Of a DNA stretch of 64,000 bases, positions 34,286-44,011 are shown piece after piece. Position 1 is the first letter of the stretch; the number at the start of each line of letters is the position of its first letter. This stretch comes from Thalassospira lucentensis (GTDB lineage: Bacteria; Pseudomonadota; Alphaproteobacteria; Rhodospirillales; Thalassospiraceae), in NCBI RefSeq assembly GCF_011806425.1, contig NZ_JAATOV010000004.1, positions 248,001 through 312,000 of the forward strand, written 5' to 3'. The notes under the pieces are model-generated. The model searched no databases. It had not been told where the DNA came from and saw only the letters and a list, made by a program, of their open reading frames with translations. A program made the translations under genes and the position numbers.

Positions 34286-35965
34286 TTAGCGGGTAAGCGG
34301 CTTGTATTTGATGCGATGCGGGCGGTCTGCCTGATCACCATAGCGGCGCTTATAATCCGCTTCATATTCCTGATAGTTACCTTCAAACCATTCGACGTGC
34401 GAATTGCCTTCGTAGGCCAGGATGTGGGTCGCGATACGGTCAAGGAAGAAACGATCGTGCGAGATAACCACGGCACAACCAGCAAATTCCAGCAAACCTT
34501 CTTCAAGCGCACGGAGCGTATCAACGTCAAGATCGTTGGTCGGCTCATCGAGCAGCAGCACGTTCGAGCCAGATTTCAGCATCTTGGCAAGGTGAACACG
34601 GTTACGTTCACCACCTGAGAGCTGACCGACCTTTTTCTGCTGGTCGCTGCCTTTGAACGCAAACTGCGACACATAAGCACGCGAGCTCATCGGGCGTTTT
34701 GCCAAAAGGATCTCGTCAAGGCCGTCAGAGACTTCTTCCCAAACGGTTTTGTTCGGATCAAGCGAGTCACGTGACTGATCGACATAACCCATCTTAACGG
34801 TCTCGCCGATTTTCAGCGTGCCGGAGTCTGGGGTATCATTGCCGGTCAGCATCTGGAACAGGGTGGTTTTACCCGCGCCGTTCGGACCGATCACACCAAC
34901 GATGCCACCTGGTGGCAGACGGAAGTGCAGGTCATCAAACAGAAGCTTATCCCCAAATGCCTTGGTCAGGCCTTCGGCGGTGATAACTTCGGTACCAAGA
35001 CGTTCTGCAATCGGAATAACGATCTTGGTAGAATCCGGCACAGCTTTGGCTGCTTCGGCGACGAGATCGTCATAAGCACGGACACGGGCCTTGGATTTTG
35101 CCTGACGCCCTTTCGGGTTCTGACGAATCCAGTCAAGCTCGGTCGCCAGCTGTTTCTGACGGCTACCTTCCTGACGGGCTTCCTGCGCAAGGCGTTTTTC
35201 TTTCTGTTCCAGCCACGAAGAATAGTTTCCTTCGTAAGGGATGCCCTGACCACGGTCGAGCTCAAGAATCCAGCCAGTAACGTTATCAAGGAAGTAACGA
35301 TCGTGGGTAACCAGAACGACAGTACCTTGGTAATCTTCCAAGTGACGCTCAAGCCATGCAACCGATTCCGCATCAAGGTGGTTGGTCGGCTCATCAAGCA
35401 GAAGAATGTCAGGCTTGTCCAAAAGGAGACGGCAAAGCGCAACGCGGCGGCGTTCACCACCCGAAAGCTTGGTCACGTCTGCGTCTTTCGGCGGGCAGCG
35501 CAATGCGTCCATGGCGATGTCGAGCGTCCGCTCAAGATCCCAACCATTGGCCGCATCGATGCGTTCTTGAAGTTCGCCCTGCTCTGCAAGGAGATCATTC
35601 ATCTCGTCGTCGGTCATCGGCTCGGCAAATTTGGCGCTGATCTCGTTAAAGCGCGCCAGATCATCAACGATCTGGCCACAGCCTTCCATCACATTGCCAA
35701 GAACATCTTTCTCAGGATTAAGTTGCGGTTCCTGTTCAAGATAGCCAACACGCACACCTTCGGCAGGCCATGCTTCACCGGCGTAATCCTTTTCGATGCC
35801 GGCCATGATTTTCAGCAGCGTCGATTTACCCGCGCCGTTGTTACCAAGAACACCGATTTTAACGCCCGGCAAGAAGGACAGCGTAATGCCCTTGAAAAGT
35901 TCGCGACCGCCCGGAAGGATCTTGGTCAGGTCCTTCATGACGTAAATATACTGGTAGGATGCCAT
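34286..35965 (-). CDS. ettA: Energy-dependent translational throttle EttA (ABC-F)
   Basis: EttA is an ABC-F ATPase that binds the ribosomal E site and gates entry into elongation according to the ATP/ADP ratio. Two ABC cassettes are present. The first has [25 protein letters not shown] and [11 protein letters not shown]; the second has [24 protein letters not shown] and [11 protein letters not shown]. The EttA-type linker (P-site tRNA interaction motif, [18 protein letters not shown]) lies between them. The start [13 protein letters not shown] has GGGG upstream and gives 559 residues, against 555 in E. coli. The frame is open further upstream but without family similarity. Confidence 0.97.
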   Translation of the reverse strand: MASYQYIYVMKDLTKILPGGRELFKGITLSFLPGVKIGVLGNNGAGKSTLLKIMAGIEKDYAGEAWPAEGVRVGYLEQEPQLNPEKDVLGNVMEGCGQIVDDLARFNEISAKFAEPMTDDEMNDLLAEQGELQERIDAANGWDLERTLDIAMDALRCPPKDADVTKLSGGERRRVALCRLLLDKPDILLLDEPTNHLDAESVAWLERHLEDYQGTVVLVTHDRYFLDNVTGWILELDRGQGIPYEGNYSSWLEQKEKRLAQEARQEGSRQKQLATELDWIRQNPKGRQAKSKARVRAYDDLVAEAAKAVPDSTKIVIPIAERLGTEVITAEGLTKAFGDKLLFDDLHFRLPPGGIVGVIGPNGAGKTTLFQMLTGNDTPDSGTLKIGETVKMGYVDQSRDSLDPNKTVWEEVSDGLDEILLAKRPMSSRAYVSQFAFKGSDQQKKVGQLSGGERNRVHLAKMLKSGSNVLLLDEPTNDLDVDTLRALEEGLLEFAGCAVVISHDRFFLDRIATHILAYEGNSHVEWFEGNYQEYEADYKRRYGDQADRPHRIKYKPLTR

Positions 35966-36369
35966 TAAATTCCCCATCCAAATGTCGTTGGGTCCGACCA
36001 TCGGGGGTCGGAAAACTACAGCACGCGACGTTCGCGCACCTGAAATACTTTGCCCGTTTGTAACCGACCGGCACTCTACAAACAACTTCAAACCGTCACT
36101 GCGATCAACCAATCAATGTCCCACGACGAGCATAGGCAATACTAAGCCTTCTCACGCGCCGCGATGGCGCCCGAAAACCGGAACCAAAAGCGCGAAACCA
36201 ACAAGGTTAAGACATTAAAAAGCTTCCAAAAACCTTCCGGTCACATCCGATTTTACCCATGAAAAACGGATCGTCGTCGCCATATGATCTTTCGGGGGCT
36301 TTTCTTTTAGTATTTTGTCAGGCAACAATAAATCCCAGCACTTCTTGCGCGACGGGGAAACAGTCGACC
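35966..36369. promoter_or_regulatory. ettA / DUF294-protein divergent intergenic region
   Basis: About 400 bases without a gene separate ettA (minus) and the DUF294 protein (plus). A 7-base hairpin TCCGACC / GGTCGGA (35993-36012) lies in the probable ettA leader. The frame upstream of 36370 is open, but the sequence there lacks family features. Confidence 0.35.
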
Positions 36370-38238
36370 ATGAGCATCGAACTTGAAGAAATTGCGGACT
36401 TCCTCAAACAGCATCATCCGTTTGATCTGTTACCGGATGACGTGATTGAAAGCCTGCCCAAACGCCTGACCGCCCGCTATTTCCGCGCCGGCACCAAGGT
36501 TTTGTCGCCAGAAGAGCAATGCTTGAACCTGTATATTATTCGTACCGGCGGCACCGAAACGCGTGACCCTGACGGCCAATTGCTGGGGCGCCTGTCTGAA
36601 GGCGAATGCTTTGGGGTTCGCGCAATGTTTCGCAATGGACGTGCGGCGAACAATATCACCACCCTTGAAGACAGCCTGTGCTACTTGCTTCCGGAAAAAG
36701 ATTTCCACGATCTGGCTGGGAAATATCCGCAGTTTAATTACTTTTTCGCCCAGATGGGTGGGGATCGCCTGCGCAGCGGCATGCAGATGATCGAAAGCCG
36801 CGATGACGACCAACTCAAACTGATGAGTGTTAAGGTCGAAGAGCTGATCGCGCGCGATCTTGTCAGCATTGATGCAAATGCCACCATCCTTGATGCTGGT
36901 AGATTGATGTGCGCCGAACAGGTTTCCTGCCTGTTGGTGACCCAGAATGGTGACGAAATCGCAGGCATCATCACCGACCGTGATTTGCGCAATCGCGTAA
37001 TCGCAGAGGCACGCAGTTATGATGCCCCGGTGACGTCAATCATGACAGCCAACCCGATTTCCATTCATCCAGACGATTATGCGTTCGATGCGCTTTTGAC
37101 CATGACGCGCAACAACATTCGGCATCTGCCTGTGCTTAAAGACGGCAAGGCCGTCGGCATGATCACAACCAACAACTTGCTGGCACGTCAATCGCTGTCG
37201 GCGGTTTATATGGCAGGCAAAATCAGCAAGCTGAACGACCCTGGCGATATCGCAACCGTCATTGCACAGGTGCCCGAGCTTCTTAGCCACTTGATCGAAG
37301 CCGGGGCAACGTCACAAAATGCCGGTCATATCGTAACAACCCTCGCGGACGCGACAACCACGCGCCTTCTTCAGCTGGCTGAGGCAAAATTGGGCCCACC
37401 GCCTGTACCATATGTGTGGATGGCTGGCGGATCGCAGGGTCGTCAGGAACAAACAGCCATTTCCGTTCAGAATAACTGTTTGATGTTTGATGATGCCTAT
37501 AGCCCGGATGCGCATGGCGCGTACTTTAAGGCACTGGCAGATTTCGTCTGCGATGGCTTAAACGAAATTGGCTATGTTTTTGGTTCTGGCGACATGACGG
37601 CCAAAAACGATCAATGGCGCCAATCAGCGGAAAACTGGTTGAACGATTTCAACAAATGGATCGAACAGCCCGACCCAACGTCATTGATGCAATGCTGTGT
37701 CTGGTTTGATCTTCGCCCGGTCCACGGAACCACACCGCTATTTGATGACCTCCAACGCATTATCGTATCCAGGGCCAAGGATAACCGGGTTTTCCAGGCC
37801 GTGCTGGTCAACAATGCCATGAGCCATCATGTCCCACTGGGCTTTTTCAAAAACTTTGTCATGATCCGCGGCGGCGAACATGACAGCAAACTTGACCTGA
37901 AAAACAATGGCGTACTGCCCATTGTCGATCTGGCGCGTATTCACGCCCTTGCCAATGGGGTCAACGAGGTCAACACGTTTGAGCGCCTGCGCGCTGTCAA
38001 AGCATTCCCATCGATCAGCAAACAAGGTGCGTCTGATCTTTTGGATGCATTTGAATTCATCAGCATCACACGGCTTAAACATCAAGTTCGCCAAATCCGC
38101 CAAGGCAATAGTCCTGATAACTTCCTGCAGCCTGAAAGCCTGTCTGCTTTTGAACGTACGCACCTTAAAGATGCGTTTTCGGTGGTCAAAAACCTTCAAA
38201 GTGCGCTTGAAGGCGCCTTTGGCAAAAGCGGGACCTGA
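36370..38238 (+). CDS. cNMP-binding / CBS / DUF294 protein, nucleotidyltransferase degenerate
   Basis: Domain order is a cyclic-nucleotide-binding fold (about 20-135), a CBS pair (about 160-275), a DUF294 nucleotidyltransferase-like domain (about 340-480) and the DUF294 C-terminal helical domain (about 500-622). The transferase core keeps GS..GR.EQ (GGSQGRQEQT). The two metal-binding acids expected just after it (TDQDN in the family) read SVQNN, so catalysis is doubtful. ATG at 36370 follows GGGGAAA. A DnaQ-like gene starts five bases after the stop, a pairing seen in many proteobacteria, often near acetate genes. The likely role is ligand sensing; targets are unknown. Confidence 0.9.
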   Translation: MSIELEEIADFLKQHHPFDLLPDDVIESLPKRLTARYFRAGTKVLSPEEQCLNLYIIRTGGTETRDPDGQLLGRLSEGECFGVRAMFRNGRAANNITTLEDSLCYLLPEKDFHDLAGKYPQFNYFFAQMGGDRLRSGMQMIESRDDDQLKLMSVKVEELIARDLVSIDANATILDAGRLMCAEQVSCLLVTQNGDEIAGIITDRDLRNRVIAEARSYDAPVTSIMTANPISIHPDDYAFDALLTMTRNNIRHLPVLKDGKAVGMITTNNLLARQSLSAVYMAGKISKLNDPGDIATVIAQVPELLSHLIEAGATSQNAGHIVTTLADATTTRLLQLAEAKLGPPPVPYVWMAGGSQGRQEQTAISVQNNCLMFDDAYSPDAHGAYFKALADFVCDGLNEIGYVFGSGDMTAKNDQWRQSAENWLNDFNKWIEQPDPTSLMQCCVWFDLRPVHGTTPLFDDLQRIIVSRAKDNRVFQAVLVNNAMSHHVPLGFFKNFVMIRGGEHDSKLDLKNNGVLPIVDLARIHALANGVNEVNTFERLRAVKAFPSISKQGASDLLDAFEFISITRLKHQVRQIRQGNSPDNFLQPESLSAFERTHLKDAFSVVKNLQSALEGAFGKSGT

Positions 38239-38243
38239 TCATT

Positions 38244-38933
38244 ATGGGCCTGCGCGAAAAAATAGCCGACAGCCAGTTTTACCGCGACTTTGTTCAACGC
38301 CGGGCCACCGGTGCGCTTAGATCGTATTATGACGTCCCGGCGGCGGATCCTGCCCGCCCGATCATGGATACCGAGTTTATTGTCCTTGATCTGGAAACCA
38401 CCGGCCTTGACCCAAAACGCGATGAAATCGTCAGTCTGGGCTGGGTAATCATTCGCCAACTGGGCGTCGATTTTTCCAGTTGCGAACATATTCTGGTCCG
38501 CCCAACCAAGCAGCTTAAGGAAAGCTCGGTGATTGTGCATCGGATTTTTGATAGCGACGTCGCAGATGCGCCCAACATCAAAGTCGCCTTGGAGCACCTT
38601 TTGCCGCAAATGGCCGGGCGGGTGTTGGTCGCCCATCATGCCCCCATCGAACTTGGGTTCCTTGGCCAAGCCTGTAAACAGGCGTTTGGTGCACGGTTAC
38701 AAATACCGACCGTTGATACGCTTGTTTTGGGGTTACGGGCGCTGCATCGTCAGGGAAAGCCGTTTAAATCCGGTGCCCTGAAACTTGATAGCCTGCGTCG
38801 GTCTCACAACCTTCCGCCATTTCGGGCCCATAATGCCTTGTCAAATGCGATTGCCGCATCCGGTCTGTTTCTGGCACAGGTGTCGAAACGCGATCCGAAA
38901 GGCACGCTCGAGCTGCGCCGCGTCCTTCGATAG
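38244..38933 (+). CDS. DnaQ-like 3'-5' exonuclease homologue, catalytic residues altered
   Basis: This is a DEDDh exonuclease-fold protein of 229 residues. The first motif is intact (LDLETTG, D49 and E51), the ExoII region reads AHHAPIELGFL with E136 where aspartate is normal, and the ExoIII region reads HNALSNA with H196 kept but N201 in place of aspartate. Two of four metal-binding acids are therefore changed, so activity may be weak or lost. It is coupled to the preceding DUF294 gene (5-base gap). It is not the replicative epsilon subunit. Confidence 0.88.
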   Translation: MGLREKIADSQFYRDFVQRRATGALRSYYDVPAADPARPIMDTEFIVLDLETTGLDPKRDEIVSLGWVIIRQLGVDFSSCEHILVRPTKQLKESSVIVHRIFDSDVADAPNIKVALEHLLPQMAGRVLVAHHAPIELGFLGQACKQAFGARLQIPTVDTLVLGLRALHRQGKPFKSGALKLDSLRRSHNLPPFRAHNALSNAIAASGLFLAQVSKRDPKGTLELRRVLR

Positions 38934-39169
38934 GTCGGTATCGGGACGCACCAACGAAACTGATCATCCGCTTCGTGGCAGTGGGCTATGAAACGGTGCG
39001 CTTTCGTTTTACGTTCTGCCATTAGCAAGCAGTCAACGCATTGTTTCCTGAATGCGTCCTTGGCAAAAAGCATCAAAAAGAATGCTCATTTCTTCCATCC
39101 GCACTATGATCTAGACACCGCTGATTTCGCGCAGCTATTTGTTTTATCGCACTTTTAAAAGGCTTTGGA

Positions 39170-39994
39170 ATGCGCCGCCTGCTTGGAAAAGTCTTATCAG
39201 CTTTAATACTTCTTCTGATCGGTGTGGGAACGCTTCCGGCTTCCGCGTGGTCGAAAGACATTACTGTTTTCGCCGCGGCTAGTCTGACCAACGCCATTCA
39301 AACCGCGGCAAACCGATACAAAGAAGAAACCGGCGCGCATATTCGTCTTTCGCTTGCCAGTTCTTCCACGCTTGCGCGCCAAATTGCTGCCGGTGCGCCA
39401 GCCGATATCTATATTTCCGCCAACCAAAAATGGATGGACTGGCTCAGTGATCAAGACCTGATCATGGCCAACAGCCGCCATGATATTCTGGCCAACAACC
39501 TTGTTCTAATAGCGCCAACAAACAGCACAGTTGCGCCCCTGACGGATATCACCAAAGACACCAGTCTCCTTGGCCTGATTGATGCTGATGATCGCATTGC
39601 GCTCGGCGATCCTGACCATGTCCCGGCGGGCATATACGCCAAGCAGGCCTTGACCACACTGGGCCAGTGGGAAAATCTCGCCCCAAGGCTAGCGCGGGCC
39701 GATAACGTACGCGCAGCACTAAGCCTTGTTGAACGGGGCGAGGCACCGCTTGGCATTGTATATCGCACCGATGCGATGATTTCTGACGGGGTTAAAATCA
39801 TCGGCACGTTCCCCGAAAACACCTACACGCCCATCACCTATCCGATTGCCATGATGAAACCACAGGCCGACAACGGGGCGCTAAAATTCCTTGTTTGGCT
39901 TTTGGGGGATGACGCGGCCGCAATTTTTGCAGACTATGGATTTAACGCCGTCGCAAATAAGGCAACCATCATCCCGGATACCGCGGCACAATGA
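39170..39994 (+). CDS. modA: Molybdate ABC transporter binding protein ModA
   Basis: ModA captures molybdate or tungstate in the periplasm. A signal peptide (LLGKVLSALILLLIGVGTLPASA) precedes the mature protein starting ITVFAAASLTNAIQ. The oxyanion-binding serines lie in ASLTNAI and SSSTLARQI, and PADIYISANQKWMDWL is a strong family marker. Length, 274 residues, is normal. The stop overlaps the modB start (ATGA), the first of two such overlaps in modABC. No ModE gene or obvious ModE site was found. Confidence 0.96.
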   Translation: MRRLLGKVLSALILLLIGVGTLPASAWSKDITVFAAASLTNAIQTAANRYKEETGAHIRLSLASSSTLARQIAAGAPADIYISANQKWMDWLSDQDLIMANSRHDILANNLVLIAPTNSTVAPLTDITKDTSLLGLIDADDRIALGDPDHVPAGIYAKQALTTLGQWENLAPRLARADNVRAALSLVERGEAPLGIVYRTDAMISDGVKIIGTFPENTYTPITYPIAMMKPQADNGALKFLVWLLGDDAAAIFADYGFNAVANKATIIPDTAAQ

Positions 39995-40683
39995 TCAGTT
40001 TGACGCCCGCCGAAATAGACGCCCTTTTACTTAGCCTGCGCATATCTGGCGTTGCGGTTGCCTGTGCGCTGCCCATTGCGGTTTTAACGGCCACCGCCTT
40101 GGCGCTTGGTCGATTTCCCGGGCGGTTTATTTTGGATGCCATTGTGCATCTTCCCCTGATTTTGCCCCCTGTTGTGATGGGCTATTTGCTATTGATCGGA
40201 TTTGGTACGCGTGCCCCGCTTGGCGCGTGGCTTTATGAAACCTTTGATATCCGCTTTGTCTTTAGCTGGACCGGTGCCGCACTGGCATCGGCTATTGTCA
40301 GCTTCCCATTTCAAGTCCGCGCCATCAGACTGAGTTTGGAAAATATCAACCACGGCCTGTATCAAGCCGCCGAAAGCTTGGGCGCGGGTCCCATTGATCG
40401 TTTCTTTTCTTTGACCTTACCGTTGGCTTGGCCGGGCATTATCGCCGGTGCCATTACCGCCTTTGCCGCAAGTCTGGGCGAATTTGGTGCGATCATTACC
40501 TTTGTGTCCAACGTCCCGGGTGAAACGCGCACATTGCCGCTGGCGATCTATACCGCCATTCAAACCCCGGGCGGCGAATTGGCGGCTGCGCGATTGGCCG
40601 CCCTCTCCATCGGATTGGCCTTTGCTGGTCTAATGCTGTCCGAACTTGCCATGCGCCGCATCCGTAAAAGGGCCGCGTCATGA
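39991..40683 (+). CDS. modB: Molybdate ABC transporter permease ModB
   Basis: ModB is the inner-membrane permease of the molybdate importer, with about five to six helices in 230 residues. PLILPPVVMGYLLLIGFG and the cytoplasmic EAA coupling loop (YQAAESLGAGPIDRFFSLTLP) are typical, as is GEFGAIITFVSNVPGETRTLP. It overlaps modA and modC by four bases each, which indicates translational coupling. Confidence 0.96.
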   Translation: MISLTPAEIDALLLSLRISGVAVACALPIAVLTATALALGRFPGRFILDAIVHLPLILPPVVMGYLLLIGFGTRAPLGAWLYETFDIRFVFSWTGAALASAIVSFPFQVRAIRLSLENINHGLYQAAESLGAGPIDRFFSLTLPLAWPGIIAGAITAFAASLGEFGAIITFVSNVPGETRTLPLAIYTAIQTPGGELAAARLAALSIGLAFAGLMLSELAMRRIRKRAAS

Positions 40684-41810
40684 GCATCACCATCAACGTT
40701 TCACACAACATCGGAAAATTCAGTCTTGATGCAGATTTCAGTATCGCTGGACCGGGTATTACCGCCCTGTTCGGGCCGTCTGGCAGCGGCAAGACAACGA
40801 TCATTAACATCATTGCAGGCCTAACGCGGCCACAGCGCGGTCACGTGCAACTCAATGAACATGTATTGTTTGATCATGCGCGCAGCATCAATGTTCCGGT
40901 CCGCAAACGCCGGGTGGGATACGTGTTTCAGGATGCCCGTTTGTTTCCGCATTTGTCGGTGCGTGACAACCTCTATTACGGCGCAAAGCGTAACCCGGTA
41001 AAACTATCCGCCCCCGATCAGCAAGAAATTATCGACATGCTCGGTATCAGGGAACTTCTTGATCGGCTGCCAAGCAACCTTTCGGGCGGGGAAAAGCAAC
41101 GGATCGCCCTTGGCCGGGCACTTTTGGCCAATCCGGATGTATTGTTGCTTGACGAACCGCTTTCGGCCCTTGATCAGGCGCGAAAGGAAGAAATTCTTCC
41201 GTATTTTGAAAACCTGCGTGATCAACGAAAACTGCCCATTTTATATGTCAGTCACGCGATTGACGAAGTGGCCCGCTTGGCCGATCAGATGGTGGTGATT
41301 GAAAACGGTCAAACCTTGGCCAGTGGATCGGTGTTTGACATGTTGGGTCGAACCGATTTGGCTCCACTGGCCGGACAATTTGATACCGGAACCGTTCTTC
41401 CCGCCCGGATCGCCAGCCGCGATCCAAAGGCACAGGTCAGTTTCCTTGAAACTGCCGGGCAGCGCATTGTCGTGCCCTATCTGGGCCAGCCAGTAAATAC
41501 ACAGGTCCGCATCCATATCCGCGCCCGCGATGTTTTAATTTCGCGCACACCACCAGAAGGGCTCAGTGCCAACAACATCATTCCCGTGACCATCATTCGA
41601 ATGACGGAAAGCACAGAAAATACTGTTGATGTCAGTTTGGCCTTTGGGCATGACACAGACGCCCTTCACGCAGGCACGGCACCTGATCGTCCGATCCTTC
41701 ATGCTCGCATCACAAGCTGGTCTTCGGGCCGCTTAAACCTGGGCCTGCACCAAAAGGTATTTGCCGTGATTAAATCCGTCACGGTCAATGGTAACTTGCG
41801 TGATCACTAA
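40680..41810 (+). CDS. modC: Molybdate ABC transporter ATPase ModC
   Basis: ModC powers molybdate import. Walker A GPSGSGKTT, the signature LSGGEKQRIALGRALL and Walker B LLLDEPLSALD are present, followed by the switch histidine in YVSHAIDEVARLAD. The C-terminal third (about 290-370) is a Mop/TOBE molybdate-binding regulatory domain, seen as VQIHIRARDVLISRTPPEGLS-type sequence. At 376 residues it is slightly longer than E. coli ModC (352). Confidence 0.96.
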   Translation: MSITINVSHNIGKFSLDADFSIAGPGITALFGPSGSGKTTIINIIAGLTRPQRGHVQLNEHVLFDHARSINVPVRKRRVGYVFQDARLFPHLSVRDNLYYGAKRNPVKLSAPDQQEIIDMLGIRELLDRLPSNLSGGEKQRIALGRALLANPDVLLLDEPLSALDQARKEEILPYFENLRDQRKLPILYVSHAIDEVARLADQMVVIENGQTLASGSVFDMLGRTDLAPLAGQFDTGTVLPARIASRDPKAQVSFLETAGQRIVVPYLGQPVNTQVRIHIRARDVLISRTPPEGLSANNIIPVTIIRMTESTENTVDVSLAFGHDTDALHAGTAPDRPILHARITSWSSGRLNLGLHQKVFAVIKSVTVNGNLRDH

Positions 41811-41845
41811 GCTGCCTTCAAATCGCCGCCGTACAGGTGCCTGAC

Positions 41846-42784
41846 TTAGATCACCGGTGTTACCAACTCACCGCGCTGATCCCACGCATCAAGGTTATCG
41901 ACAACCAGCTGCGCCATGGCATTACGGGTTTCAACCGTGCCGCTTGCTCCGTGGGGGTACAACACCACATTCTCAAATTCGGCAAAGGCAGGGTCCATAT
42001 TCGGTTCGTTGTAAAACACGTCCAAACCAGCACCGGCGATGACCTTGTCGCGCAGCGCGTTGATCAAGGCCGGCTCATCCATCACCGACCCACGGGCGAT
42101 GTTTACAACATACCCATCCGGGCCCAAGGCGGATAAAACGTCTGCGTTGACAATGCCCTTGGTCGCTTCCCCACCCGGGCAGGCGGCAATCAAAATATCC
42201 GACCATTGCGCAAGTGCGACCAAATCATCGAAATAGTGATAATCGACTTGTTTTTTGCTGCGACCGAAATAGCCGACCTCAACCCCGCTTGGTTCGGCCC
42301 TTGACGCAATTGCCTGTCCAATCCGGCCCAGCCCAAGGATGCCAAGCTTTTTGCCCCGCACGGACCGGGTCAATGGCATAGCGCCATTTGCCGCCCACTG
42401 ACCACTGCGGGCCCAATCATCGCCAACCACCAAACGGCGCAAGGTGGCATGCATCAACATGATGGCCGTATCGGCAACATCATCGGTCAATACATCGGGG
42501 GTGTTGGATAAACGGATGCCGCGTGTACGACACGCGTCGAGGTCAAATACGTCATAGCCAACCCCAAAACTTGTAATCACTTCAAGGTTCGGAAGCTTAT
42601 CGAGCAACCCGTCAGGCACCCCAACCCCAGCCGAGGTTACAAGCGCTGTAATCTTTGACCCAACCTGATCCAAAAACGCCTGTTTATCATCGACCTCATC
42701 CCACCGATGCAGATCATATTTTTCGGCCAGCATCGCGGTGTAGGTCGGACGAAAGTCCATAAGGGTCAGAACAGATCGTGACAT
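41846..42784 (-). CDS. D-isomer-specific 2-hydroxyacid dehydrogenase
   Basis: This is an NAD(P)H-dependent 2-hydroxyacid dehydrogenase of the glyoxylate/hydroxypyruvate reductase type. The nucleotide-binding motif GILGLGRIGQAIA and the catalytic triad are visible: arginine in NIARGSVMDE, glutamate in AGAGLDVFYNEP and histidine in YPHGASGT. The 312-residue length and TSFGVGYDVFD segment match the hydroxypyruvate/hydroxyphenylpyruvate reductase group. It converges on modC with 35 bases between, and it is transcribed in the same direction as the downstream end of the iron locus, but across a 100-base gap. Exact substrate is uncertain. Confidence 0.9.
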   Translation of the reverse strand: MSRSVLTLMDFRPTYTAMLAEKYDLHRWDEVDDKQAFLDQVGSKITALVTSAGVGVPDGLLDKLPNLEVITSFGVGYDVFDLDACRTRGIRLSNTPDVLTDDVADTAIMLMHATLRRLVVGDDWARSGQWAANGAMPLTRSVRGKKLGILGLGRIGQAIASRAEPSGVEVGYFGRSKKQVDYHYFDDLVALAQWSDILIAACPGGEATKGIVNADVLSALGPDGYVVNIARGSVMDEPALINALRDKVIAGAGLDVFYNEPNMDPAFAEFENVVLYPHGASGTVETRNAMAQLVVDNLDAWDQRGELVTPVI

Positions 42785-42884
42785 GAAAGGTTACTCCGTT
42801 GGGGCAAGACCGTCAGGCTAGACAACGTTATGTTGTAAAACAAGGCCTTAAACGTAATTCCACGAAGTACTACTCATCTATATC

Positions 42885-44009
42885 TTAAAGACTGCCGAAA
42901 TAGCCTGGCTGATAGTCAATCGGCAGGAAATCGTCATGAAGCTTGCGGAAGGTCGCGTCAGGATCAAGATTTTCAAACAGGTCCGGATGGAACCATTTGG
43001 CCAGTTGCTGAATCGCCACAAACTGATACGGGCTGTTGTAAAATTGGTGCCAAACCGCGTGAAACGCTTGCGTCTTTTGCGCAGCAATACCGATATAGGC
43101 CGGGCGAGTTGGATAGTATTGCAGTTTTTCTTTCACCAAATCCATATCTGCGCCGGGGCCAACCGGCACCCATTTTCCACCGGGCACATAGGCATCCCAC
43201 TGGGCACTGGTGACAATGATATGGTCCGGGCTTGAAACAATGACCTGTTCCGCATTGATTTGCCCAAAGGTCCCCGGAATGAGTTTTTTGGCAACGTTAA
43301 TGCCCCCGGCCATTTCAACCATGGCACCGAAGTTTCCCGCGCCAAACGAATGACAGCAATCCTCATAAAAGCCGCCAGCACGATCAATAAACACCTTTGG
43401 CCTGACGCCTGAAAACTGGGAAAGTTTGTCGCTTACCTTGGCTATTTCCTTTGATCGAAAGGCAATAAAATCCTCGGCGCGATCTTCCTGATGAAACAAC
43501 TTGCCAAATAACCGAATGGATGGCTCGGTATTGTGTTCCGGGTCATTGCGGAAATCGACATAGATCACCGGAATATCAAGCGCCCCCAATTTTTCGACGT
43601 AATTGGCTTCTTCGACCGCCTTTTTGATACCGATATTCAAAAACACCACGTCAGGTTTTTGCGCGATGGTTTTTTCAATATCAATCAAGCTTTGTTCAAG
43701 CCCGTCAAAAACCGGGATATCCGCAAATTCCGGAAATTTTGCAAGATATGCCTGATAGGTTGCCGGATCGGCTTCGATCAAATCCTTGCGCCAACCGACA
43801 ATGCGTTTGGCCGGGTTTTCGCGGTCCAGTGCCGCGACGATATAAAGCTGCCGACCTTCACCCAGAACGGCACGCTGCACAGGTACATTCACCGCGACCT
43901 CGCGACCTGAGATGTCCGTAACGGTTATCGTTTCTGCCTGCAAAATGGTGCCCGACATCAGCAACACACCCATCGCAAAGACAGCCTTTAGAGCCGTTTT
44001 AAAGGTCAC
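42885..44009 (-). CDS. Periplasmic iron/siderophore-type binding protein
   Basis: The product has a signal peptide (LKAVFAMGVLLMSGTILQA) and a class III periplasmic binding protein fold of the FepB/BtuF group. It begins ITVTDISGREVAVNVPVQR and includes GLEQSLIDIEKTIAQKPDVVFLN. A cysteine-rich FYEDCCHSFGAGNFGAMVEMAGG segment is family-like. It should bind a ferric siderophore or similar chelate. The start is GTG at 44009 with AGGAG inside the end of the MFS gene, so the two genes are coupled. No ABC permease or ATPase follows, which is unusual for this class. Confidence 0.88.
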   Translation of the reverse strand: MTFKTALKAVFAMGVLLMSGTILQAETITVTDISGREVAVNVPVQRAVLGEGRQLYIVAALDRENPAKRIVGWRKDLIEADPATYQAYLAKFPEFADIPVFDGLEQSLIDIEKTIAQKPDVVFLNIGIKKAVEEANYVEKLGALDIPVIYVDFRNDPEHNTEPSIRLFGKLFHQEDRAEDFIAFRSKEIAKVSDKLSQFSGVRPKVFIDRAGGFYEDCCHSFGAGNFGAMVEMAGGINVAKKLIPGTFGQINAEQVIVSSPDHIIVTSAQWDAYVPGGKWVPVGPGADMDLVKEKLQYYPTRPAYIGIAAQKTQAFHAVWHQFYNSPYQFVAIQQLAKWFHPDLFENLDPDATFRKLHDDFLPIDYQPGYFGSL

Positions 44010-44011
44010 TT

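Noticed and set aside
34925-35968. 347-codon frame opposite ettA
   Set aside because: Antisense to both ABC cassettes; no independent evidence for a gene.
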